Positions 1-7,583 of a DNA stretch of 8,852 bases are shown one piece after another. Source of the DNA: Chitinophaga pinensis (GTDB lineage Bacteria; Bacteroidota; Bacteroidia; M30B66); the NCBI GenBank assembly GCA_943330985.1, contig CALQJV010000030.1, positions 1-8,852 on the forward strand, written 5' to 3'. A program made the position numbers and the translations under genes. The stretch's first letter is position 1. Every line of letters begins with the position of its first letter. The notes under the pieces are model-generated. The model searched no databases. It was not told the DNA's origin and was given only the letters and a program-made list of their open reading frames with translations.

Positions 1-1572
<1,572 letters not shown>

Positions 1573-1582
1573 TTAAGTATAC

Positions 1583-1599
1583 TGAAGTAAAAAACTTCA
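1583..1599 (-). promoter_or_regulatory. Small inverted repeat in the gyrB leader
   Basis: TGAAGT and ACTTCA form a perfect 6-bp inverted repeat around five A residues (a U5 loop in the gyrB transcript). It sits 26-42 nt before the gyrB start codon, inside the predicted leader. It could be a weak RNA hairpin affecting initiation or a small protein-binding site. With six pairs, four of them A-T, in AT-rich DNA, chance is also plausible. Confidence 0.25.
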
Positions 1600-1622
1600 A
1601 TGTTGTTTATAGTGATTCTGTG

Positions 1623-1630
1623 CAAATTTA
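1623..1630 (-). promoter_or_regulatory. Candidate -7 element for gyrB
   Basis: Read on the minus strand this is TAAATTTG, an exact match to the Bacteroidota -7 consensus TAnnTTTG. Transcription would start near 1616, giving a leader of roughly 60 nt. A second, one-mismatch copy (CAAATTTG) lies at 1632-1639, so two overlapping start points are possible. No good -33 TTTG is found at the expected 19-21 bp; the nearest is a weak ATGTTT. The call rests on the -7 match and position. Confidence 0.4.
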
Positions 1631-1727
1631 ACAAATTTGACTACTAATAAACATGAATATTTGATATATCGGGCTTAGTTTTTCACATATAATTAACATT
1701 TCATTCTCATAAATTAGTATCAGATAA

Positions 1728-1758
1728 TTGGCATCATTTAAATTAGAAAATCCCTTTG
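1728..1758 (+). promoter_or_regulatory. Weak candidate promoter for the amine oxidase gene run
   Basis: A TTG at 1728-1730 is followed after 20 bp by TCCCTTTG at 1751-1758, one mismatch from TAnnTTTG. The predicted start near 1765 would leave a leader of about 33 nt. It is the best-placed match I found in the 240-bp divergent gap between gyrB and the oxidase; the rest of that gap shows only AT-rich sequence. No recognisable operator or riboswitch is visible. Confidence 0.25.
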
Positions 1759-1797
1759 CAATTATCAAGAGAACTGTATATTGTATCGCTTTAAATT

Positions 1798-3189
1798 ATG
1801 AATAGAAGAATTTTATTGAGGCAAATGTTATGGGGAATTCCGGCGGGTATCATCTTACCAAGTTTGTTTAACTCATGTAAAAAGGAATCGCTCATTGCTG
1901 AATCGCCTTTTGCTGGAAAGGTGATCGTTATTGGAGCTGGAGCTTCGGGAATTTATGCAGCGCATTTATTGTTGAAACAAGGAGTAGATGTCACTATTTT
2001 AGAAGCTTCCAATCGTATTGGAGGGAGAATGATGGGCAATACCACTTTTGCAGACTTTCCCATTGAATTGGGCGCAGAGGAAATTCATGGTAAGCGATCA
2101 GTGCTCTTCGATTTGGCTTCATTCGTAGCTACTGAAAACCTTGTTGAACATTCAGGAAAAGATTTTTATTGGATGAATAATTTGCTTCGCGATGAGCAAA
2201 ATTTATTGTCACAAGCAGAATATGCAAGCGAAGTGGAAACCATGTTTCAAATGATAGATAGTTTGGGATCTTATCCAGAAGAGAATAAATTGTTGAGTCA
2301 ATACCTTGTCGATTTTCCCTTGAATTCAATTTTGCATCCTATTGTCAATGCATTGGTTGCAAACGAATACGGAAGCAGCAACAATCGCATAGGAATGCAT
2401 GCATTGAAAGAAGCAGAGGAAGGTTATTCTTCGGGAGATGATAGTTTTGGTTTAAATGGAATTACGTATTGGCAATTATTCGAACGAGCTTTTGTGGATG
2501 CCATTGGAAAAGTAGTTTTAAATGAAGCTGTTCAAACCATTGATTATTCTGGAAAAAGCATTCGTGTTAATTCAAATCAAGGAGTTGAATATTTTGCCGA
2601 TCGTGTTTTAATTACCATTCCATTGCCTATGTTAAAAAACAACAGCATCGAATTTCAGCCAATGCTACCCACTGAGAAATTACGTGCTATTCAATCGATC
2701 GAAATGGGAACTGGCATAAAAATTATCTTGAAGTTTACTAGCCCATTTTGGGATCCAAGTACACTTTCAATTATTGGTGCTTCTGTTGTACCTGAATACT
2801 GGGTTACCAATGCAAATAAAACGAGTAATGGGTTTTATTTAACTGCTTTTATCATGGGCGAATCGGCTGATTACATAGCTACTCTAGCTGAAAATGATGC
2901 CATACAAGAGTTGTTATCTGAATTAAGTACATTGTATCCAAACAGCAATGTGCAGTCATTGTATAGCGGCGAATTCCTTTATAAAAATTGGGCAAACGAA
3001 CCGTATATAGGTGGTGCTTATTCTTTTCCTTCAATAAATAGTGCTGGCCAGCGTGAAAAACTCGCAGCAGCTGTTTCAAAAAAACTCTTTTTTGCTGGAG
3101 AAGCAACTAATTATAATGGTCATTTGGCAACTGTTCATGGAGCTATGGAATCTGGATATAGAGCTGTTTTAGAAATACTTGAATCATGA
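1798..3189 (+). CDS. Exported FAD-dependent amine oxidase (flavin monoamine oxidase family), probable lipoprotein
   Basis: A flavoenzyme of the MAO/polyamine oxidase/LSD1 superfamily, expected to oxidise a primary or secondary amine to an imine while reducing FAD and then O2; the substrate cannot be read from the sequence. The FAD dinucleotide-binding fold starts at VIVIGAGASG (42-51), with acidic ribose-binding Glu69 and the RIGGRM motif (73-78). GAEEIHG (92-98) matches the family's GAxWIHG. In MGTGIKIIL, Lys308 aligns with the MAO lysine near flavin N5, followed by PFW (316-318). The C-terminal FAD motif is FFAGEATNYNGHLATVHGAM from about 431. At 463 residues it is full length. The N-terminus has a twin-arginine-like NRRILLRQ, a hydrophobic stretch and then LFNSC with Cys27, suggesting Tat export and lipidation, sensible for a protein folding around FAD. 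A stop lies two codons upstream, so this ATG is the first possible start. The stop overlaps the next gene. Family is sure; Tat/lipid anchoring is inferred. Confidence 0.9.
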   Translation: MNRRILLRQMLWGIPAGIILPSLFNSCKKESLIAESPFAGKVIVIGAGASGIYAAHLLLKQGVDVTILEASNRIGGRMMGNTTFADFPIELGAEEIHGKRSVLFDLASFVATENLVEHSGKDFYWMNNLLRDEQNLLSQAEYASEVETMFQMIDSLGSYPEENKLLSQYLVDFPLNSILHPIVNALVANEYGSSNNRIGMHALKEAEEGYSSGDDSFGLNGITYWQLFERAFVDAIGKVVLNEAVQTIDYSGKSIRVNSNQGVEYFADRVLITIPLPMLKNNSIEFQPMLPTEKLRAIQSIEMGTGIKIILKFTSPFWDPSTLSIIGASVVPEYWVTNANKTSNGFYLTAFIMGESADYIATLAENDAIQELLSELSTLYPNSNVQSLYSGEFLYKNWANEPYIGGAYSFPSINSAGQREKLAAAVSKKLFFAGEATNYNGHLATVHGAMESGYRAVLEILES

Positions 3190-3908
3190 TTAAAACACTG
3201 CTTCAAATTGTATTATTGATTTGTATTGGTATAACAACTTCCGCTCAACGTCATATAAATATTTATGCAGGGTATTCAATTATACATCCTGAAAATTGGA
3301 ATCGAACCATAGAAGCTTATAATTTCTCTAGACCTTGGTTAAGCAATTCATTACCACTTATTCGAACGGCTAAAACTTGGGGCTTCGGTTCATCAGGGGT
3401 TATTGGAAAAGGTTTTTTTCTATCACCCGAATTTTCCTATTCACGCTATTCATCTTCTTCAGAAAACCCACCTATCTCTATTGCAATAGATTTGAAGTGG
3501 CTAAGAGGTTCAATGTATTTAGATATGTATCCTCGCGAGTTTAAGTTAGATTCAGTTGCATATATCATTCGTCCTTTTTTTCGAATTGGAGGAGGGGCGT
3601 CGTGCTTATTGCCTAGAATTCGAATTAATAATGAATTGGTCAATGTGGATGATGAAGCTTATAAACCCATTATTTGGTCTTATCAACTAAGTACTGGAAT
3701 AGGTTGCCGAATTGCGCTTTCAAAACGCATTGATATTACACCTGTAATCTTGTATAACTATATGCCGAATGTGAATATGGAAGATTTTTCTTATGCTTTA
3801 AATGGAAACCAAGTTCCAAATCTTATAGATGATGAGCGTTTGAATAATTTATTTTTTTTAATGAGTTTATCTGTTCGATTGAAAAATGATAATATATTTG
3901 AAAATTAA
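3186..3908 (+). CDS. Secreted outer-membrane beta-barrel-like protein, function unknown
   Basis: I do not recognise a specific family. The 240-residue product has a clear Sec signal peptide: Lys3, a hydrophobic core to about residue 16, then TTSAQ, giving cleavage after Ala20 with Gln21 at the new N-terminus. The mature part alternates hydrophobic and polar residues with many aromatics and glycines (for example INIYAGYSII, FFRIGGGAS, YQLSTGIGCRIALS, VILYNYMPNV, FFLMSLSVRL), the look of the small outer-membrane barrels common in Bacteroidota (PorT/OmpW-like size), so outer-membrane location is inferred. Its ATG lies inside the oxidase stop (ATGA, 4-bp overlap) and has no visible ribosome binding site, so translation probably depends on ribosomes ending the oxidase gene. 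That coupling suggests the two proteins act in one envelope process. No terminator is seen after it; read-through into the next gene is possible. Confidence 0.8.
   Translation: MIKTLLQIVLLICIGITTSAQRHINIYAGYSIIHPENWNRTIEAYNFSRPWLSNSLPLIRTAKTWGFGSSGVIGKGFFLSPEFSYSRYSSSSENPPISIAIDLKWLRGSMYLDMYPREFKLDSVAYIIRPFFRIGGGASCLLPRIRINNELVNVDDEAYKPIIWSYQLSTGIGCRIALSKRIDITPVILYNYMPNVNMEDFSYALNGNQVPNLIDDERLNNLFFLMSLSVRLKNDNIFEN
3893..3900 (+). promoter_or_regulatory. Candidate -7 element for the Lys-rich protein gene
   Basis: TATATTTG is an exact match to TAnnTTTG and lies in the last codons of the barrel-protein gene. A start near 3906 would give a leader of about 60 nt that includes the octamer repeat. 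The -33 position is poor: TTTA at 3866-3869 is 23 bp away, slightly too far. It may let the third gene be expressed apart from the two upstream. Confidence 0.4.
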
Positions 3909-3937
3909 ATGGCATGTTCATTGCTAAAGAAAAAAAA

Positions 3938-3965
3938 ATCTTAAAATCTTAAAATCTTAAAATCT
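3938..3965 (+). repeat. Octamer tandem repeat (ATCTTAAA, 3.5 copies) abutting a start codon
   Basis: Three exact copies of ATCTTAAA and a final ATCT run without a break into the ATG at 3966; a run of nine or ten A residues precedes them. The repeat occupies the place where a ribosome binding site would be, and no GA-rich Shine-Dalgarno sequence exists there. Each copy gained or lost would shift upstream sequence by 8 nt relative to the start codon without changing the protein, so it could tune translation. Whether the copy number varies cannot be told from one sequence. Confidence 0.85.
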
Positions 3966-4307
3966 ATGAAAAAACTATTTGTATTAGCTGCTGCATTTTT
4001 CATTTATGCATCAGCATCTGCCCAAACAACACCTAAGACATCTACTAAGCCAACATCAGAACCTGTTAAAGTTGAATCGAAAGATAAAAACAAAGGTTTA
4101 ACCGAAGGTCCTAAGGTGAAATCAGAAAAAACACAAACAACTGGAAGTGTTAAAGGTGGAAAAGACAATGTTGATGTAAAAGGAACAAGCCCTGTTGCAG
4201 GAAAACCAAATGGCGGTCCACAAAAAATTGATAAAGTAATTCCTGTTAAGAAAGATAAAGGCCTAAATAGCCCTGAGCCTAAACCTAAGCAACCTAGTAA
4301 CAAATAA
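3966..4307 (+). CDS. Small Lys-rich, disordered secreted protein
   Basis: I do not recognise a family. The 113-residue product begins with a strong Sec signal peptide (Lys2-Lys3, a hydrophobic core rich in Ala/Phe, then SASAQ), with likely cleavage after Ala19 and Gln20 as the mature N-terminus. The 94-residue mature part is low in complexity: 21 Lys, many Pro, Thr, Ser and Gly, about ten acidic residues, and no Phe, Trp, Tyr, His, Arg, Met or Cys. Such a chain should be disordered and strongly basic (net charge near +11). It could bind acidic polymers such as LPS, DNA or exopolysaccharide, or be a flexible envelope spacer; this is inference. The signal peptide and terminator support a real gene. 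In-frame TAA codons occur in the upstream repeat, and no earlier ATG is possible. A 99-residue open frame on the opposite strand is a by-product of the base composition. Confidence 0.75.
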   Translation: MKKLFVLAAAFFIYASASAQTTPKTSTKPTSEPVKVESKDKNKGLTEGPKVKSEKTQTTGSVKGGKDNVDVKGTSPVAGKPNGGPQKIDKVIPVKKDKGLNSPEPKPKQPSNK

Positions 4308-4318
4308 AATTAAGTATT

Positions 4319-4350
4319 AAATCCCCGATAAATTTTATCGGGGATTTTTT
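4319..4350 (+). terminator. Rho-independent terminator
   Basis: ATCCCCGATAA (4321-4331) pairs perfectly with TTATCGGGGAT (4335-4345), and flanking A and T residues can extend the stem to about 14 bp. The loop is only about three nt, and six T residues follow on the plus strand. It starts 12 bp after the Lys-rich gene's stop codon and should end transcription of the 1798-4307 run. On the minus strand the tail is only a short ATTTAAT, so it may work weakly for the convergent hydrolase gene, whose stop is about 115 bp away. The rest of that gap (4351-4461) is AT-rich with no other hairpin I can support. Confidence 0.92.
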
Positions 4351-4461
4351 ATTCATGGTGTTGTCTAGCCCTGAAATAAGGTGAAACAAATTTAATTCAT
4401 AGTTGAATAATGAAATATTTCTTTTAAAATAGAATTTTGATTTTAAAATGTTTTTTTAATT

Positions 4462-7416
4462 CTATTTACTAATCGCATTATATATTGCATCCTGTATTTC
4501 GATTCGGGTGGATAAGTTGCTCAACTTTTTATTTTCAGCATCAGGATAAACACGATTCGATAAAAAGATATAGATTAACTCTTGCTCAGGATCAACCCAG
4601 GCAATGGTTCCGGTAAATCCAGTATGGCCAAAACTTAAGGCCGATACACATTTACATGTAGGCCCCGTTTTATTGTAATTCATTTCGGGTTTATCAAATC
4701 CCAATCCACGGCGGTTTTCATTCGCGCAAAATTGACAACGAATAAATTCATCGATTGTGGCTTTCGTTAAATAACGTTTCCCGCCATATTCACCTTTATT
4801 CAAAAGCATTTGCATTAAGGTTGCCAGATTATTCGCATCTGCAAAAATTCCAGCATGTCCACCAACTCCGCCCATCATGGCAGCACCTTGATCGTGCACA
4901 TAACCATGAATTAATTGCTTTCGAAATAGATTATCCTGTTCGGTTGGAATGATATCTTCTTTATTGAATTTATTCAATGGATTATAAGTGATACGAGATA
5001 ACCCCATCGGTTTGTAAAATACGCTGTCAACATAATTGTCGAGGGTTTTCTTGCTGTGCTTTTCGATGATGTATTTGAAAAAATAGTATCCCAAATCGCT
5101 GTATTTATATTCTCTGTTTTTGTTTACATCGCAAGCAACAATTTGAGTTAACATGGAATCTGGATAATCGAAACGAAGAAACATGTTTTCTGCCACTTTC
5201 AATGGAAAGCTATCGCTTCGTTCTTTTCTGTAAAAACGCGCCCGTGTATTTTCGTTCGATATAGTGCGTGTGTAAAATGGGATCCAAGCAGGAAGTCCGG
5301 CTTGATGGGCCAGTAAATCGCGCAACCTTAATCCCCCTTTGTTGGTCGCTTTTAAAAAAGGGATGTAATCACCAATAGTTTTGTCAATGTCTATAAAATG
5401 CTCATCTACTAATTTCATGATGGAAATTGTACTTGCCGCTACTTTCGTTATTGATGCGATATCATATAAGTCGGTAGTCTTTACTTTAGCTGAATTTGAA
5501 CTGTAGGTTTGACTTCCAAACGCCTTGTTATAAAACACTTTACCATTTTTAGCAATAAGTACCTGACAACCGGGAGTGGCCTTTTGTCGAATGGCTGAAA
5601 GAGCTATTGAATCAATTTTACCCAACATGTCAGAGCGAATGCCTAATTCCTCGGGAAGGGTATATTTTAAACGTGTAATTTCAGACAGCACCTTTCCAGA
5701 TCCGGCTTTGAAACGTTCATTTACAGTAATAGGTAATTGTCCATTTGCTTTAATCCCTCCGAAAATCAATTGAGCCGAAAGTTCTTGACTAAGTGGATTG
5801 TCTTCGTATGAAACAATGATTCCTTCAGGATTAACAGTATTACTTAGTTTATTGAGGCTATATGGGTTCGCAAATAGATTTACAATCACTCGCGAGTTTT
5901 TACTAAGACTTTCAATAAGTTCACTGATTTCTTTGGTCATTCCAGCACTTTTCGACATGGTATTCTTTGGATTATGAATGCCAATGATGACTAAGTTGTA
6001 GGCTTTTAATTTATTCAACAACTCAGCTTGATGCTTATGAAGATGTTCTTTTTCAACTTCAAACCCATCCACTTTGGTGTATAAATTCAAGGTTGAATTA
6101 AACACGGAATTTGATTTATCATCAATACTTACGGAAGCAATTTTGAGGGTTTCGAGGTTGTTTAATGGTAAGATTTGTTTGTTTTCAAGAACCGTCAACG
6201 ATGCTTCAGTAAGTTGACGACGAAGTAATTCGGAGGCATTTGTATGCAAATCAGCATGTAGATTTTTCAGCGAAATTTTGGGTGTTTTCTTTAAACCTAA
6301 CCATGCTTTTGCTTCGAGAATCTTTCGGCAACGTTGATCGATTTCCTCTTGCGTAATTTTCTTCTCTTCAATGGCTTTTTTTATTTGCTGAATGGCAACG
6401 GGAACATCTTCCGCAAAAAGCAACACATCGTTTCCAGCTAAAAGTGCTTTAACATCCACAAAGCCAGGTTGATCGTGCGTACTGATTCCTTTCATATTCA
6501 GCGCATCTGTAAATACCAATCCACGAAATCCCATTTCTTTTTTCAATAAATTGGAAACTACTGGGTAAGATAAAGTCGTTGGTAATGCTTTCGTAGAATC
6601 GAGCGCAGGAACATATAAATGAGCAACCATCACACTTCCTAATCCATTGCGAATAAGTTCGCGAAAAGGATATAATTCCAAAGAATCGAGACGAGTTCGG
6701 GAATGATTGATTATTGGCAAGGCTTTGTGAGAATCAACATCCGTATCGCCATGACCGGGAAAGTGCTTTGCATTCGATAAAACTCCAGCATCTTGCATGC
6801 CTTGCATGTAGGCAATTCCTTTTCGTGCAACATTGTATTTGTTTTCTCCAAAAGAACGCATGTTTATGACCGGATTTGATGCATTATTATTCACATCGAC
6901 CACTGGTGCAAAATTTACCTGAATGCCCATTCTCGAGCACTGACGAGCAATTTCTTTCCCCATTAAATAAATTAGGGTGTCGTTTTGAATGGCACCTAAG
7001 GTCATTTGTTTTGGAAATGCTTGTGTTGAATCCAATCGCATGGCAAGTCCCCATTCACCATCAATCGAAATCATTAAGGGAACATTCGATAATTGTTGGT
7101 AATAATTACACAATTTGGCTTGTCGAGCGGGACCTCCTTGCATAAAAATCAACCCGCCTATTTGACTTCCTTTTATCAATGATGCAATTTCATCCTGATG
7201 CACTTTGGGTTTATTCGAATATGCCGCAACCATAAAGAGTTGTCCGATTCGTTGATCAGGCGTGAGTTTTTTCATGACACTATCTACCCAGGTTTTATTC
7301 TTTCCTACGAATGGAGGAGTTATTATATCTGCGCTTTTTTGCTGCTGATTAAGAGCAGACCAAACAAATGCAATGGATAGCATGGAGATAACAACGATGA
7401 ATAATAAACGTTTCAT
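4462..7416 (-). CDS. Exported NagZ-type GH3 beta-N-acetylglucosaminidase fused to an S12 serine hydrolase
   Basis: A 984-residue two-enzyme protein. After an N-terminal signal (Lys2-Arg3, hydrophobic to about 20) comes a GH3 barrel, about 45-375. It has the NagZ signature KHFPGHG (217-223) with the Asp228/His230 dyad (DSH), and the nucleophile Asp304 in VFTDALNMKG. A GH3 C-terminal-type alpha/beta domain follows at about 400-565. A class C beta-lactamase/S12 domain fills about 595-980, with SITK (Ser655, Lys658), YSD (772-774, the YxN position) and HTG (931-933, the KTG position), so all catalytic positions are filled. NagZ removes GlcNAc from muropeptides. In Bacillus subtilis NagZ works with AmiE, an S12-fold N-acetylmuramyl-L-alanine amidase encoded beside it, so this fusion may do both steps on exported or periplasmic cell-wall fragments; the second activity is inferred, and an esterase or D,D-peptidase is possible. 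An in-frame TAG four codons upstream supports this start. Unlike its neighbours it lacks an Ala-Gln cleavage site. Confidence 0.93.
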   Translation of the reverse strand: MKRLLFIVVISMLSIAFVWSALNQQQKSADIITPPFVGKNKTWVDSVMKKLTPDQRIGQLFMVAAYSNKPKVHQDEIASLIKGSQIGGLIFMQGGPARQAKLCNYYQQLSNVPLMISIDGEWGLAMRLDSTQAFPKQMTLGAIQNDTLIYLMGKEIARQCSRMGIQVNFAPVVDVNNNASNPVINMRSFGENKYNVARKGIAYMQGMQDAGVLSNAKHFPGHGDTDVDSHKALPIINHSRTRLDSLELYPFRELIRNGLGSVMVAHLYVPALDSTKALPTTLSYPVVSNLLKKEMGFRGLVFTDALNMKGISTHDQPGFVDVKALLAGNDVLLFAEDVPVAIQQIKKAIEEKKITQEEIDQRCRKILEAKAWLGLKKTPKISLKNLHADLHTNASELLRRQLTEASLTVLENKQILPLNNLETLKIASVSIDDKSNSVFNSTLNLYTKVDGFEVEKEHLHKHQAELLNKLKAYNLVIIGIHNPKNTMSKSAGMTKEISELIESLSKNSRVIVNLFANPYSLNKLSNTVNPEGIIVSYEDNPLSQELSAQLIFGGIKANGQLPITVNERFKAGSGKVLSEITRLKYTLPEELGIRSDMLGKIDSIALSAIRQKATPGCQVLIAKNGKVFYNKAFGSQTYSSNSAKVKTTDLYDIASITKVAASTISIMKLVDEHFIDIDKTIGDYIPFLKATNKGGLRLRDLLAHQAGLPAWIPFYTRTISNENTRARFYRKERSDSFPLKVAENMFLRFDYPDSMLTQIVACDVNKNREYKYSDLGYYFFKYIIEKHSKKTLDNYVDSVFYKPMGLSRITYNPLNKFNKEDIIPTEQDNLFRKQLIHGYVHDQGAAMMGGVGGHAGIFADANNLATLMQMLLNKGEYGGKRYLTKATIDEFIRCQFCANENRRGLGFDKPEMNYNKTGPTCKCVSALSFGHTGFTGTIAWVDPEQELIYIFLSNRVYPDAENKKLSNLSTRIEIQDAIYNAISK

Positions 7417-7470
7417 AGGGGGAATCTAAAATCAAAACGTAAAAATAGTGCCTCAGGTATTGGCTAGGGA

Positions 7471-7523
7471 ATTTGTTTGTTTTATCTATTAACAAATGTT
7501 CGTGAACACTTTTATCTGATAAA
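7471..7523. promoter_or_regulatory. Cluster of palindromes in the divergent promoter region
   Basis: Within the 167-bp gap between the hydrolase and the right-hand gene are three perfect inverted repeats. ATTTGTT/AACAAAT is at 7471-7477 and 7491-7497, TGTTC-GT-GAACA at 7497-7508, and TTTATC-T-GATAAA at 7511-7523. The second and third resemble operator half-site pairs and sit between the two genes, where a regulator could act both ways. I recognise no known regulator's site. Short AT-rich palindromes arise by chance, but three in 53 bp is unusual. Confidence 0.4.
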
Positions 7524-7540
7524 TAATCGAAGTAAATCTG
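7511..7540 (+). promoter_or_regulatory. Candidate promoter for the right-hand secreted-protein gene
   Basis: TTTA (7511-7514) and TAAATCTG (7533-7540) are 18 bp apart; the second is one mismatch from TAnnTTTG and the first one from TTTG. The start would fall near 7547, giving a leader of about 37 nt. The -33-like part lies within the TTTATCTGATAAA palindrome, so a protein bound there could block transcription. A better-placed TACCTTTA at 7572 is too near the start codon to be the promoter. Confidence 0.3.
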
Positions 7541-7583
7541 GATAAACTCATAAATCGATGTTCAATTTTCATACCTTTAATCA

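Noticed and set aside
4004..4303. 99-codon open frame on the minus strand
   Set aside because: It is antisense to the Lys-rich gene; long antisense frames are expected when AAA/AAG Lys codons dominate. It has no start context of its own, and the plus-strand frame has a signal peptide and terminator.
4422..4449. TTTTAAAAT repeated at 4422-4430 and 4441-4449
   Set aside because: Pure A/T 9-mers recur by chance in such AT-rich DNA; I see no stem strong enough to be a terminator.
4462..7416. Possible antibiotic-resistance beta-lactamase
   Set aside because: The beta-lactamase-fold domain is fused to NagZ-type GH3 and uses YSD and HTG rather than the typical AmpC YxN and KTG; a cell-wall hydrolase is the better reading.
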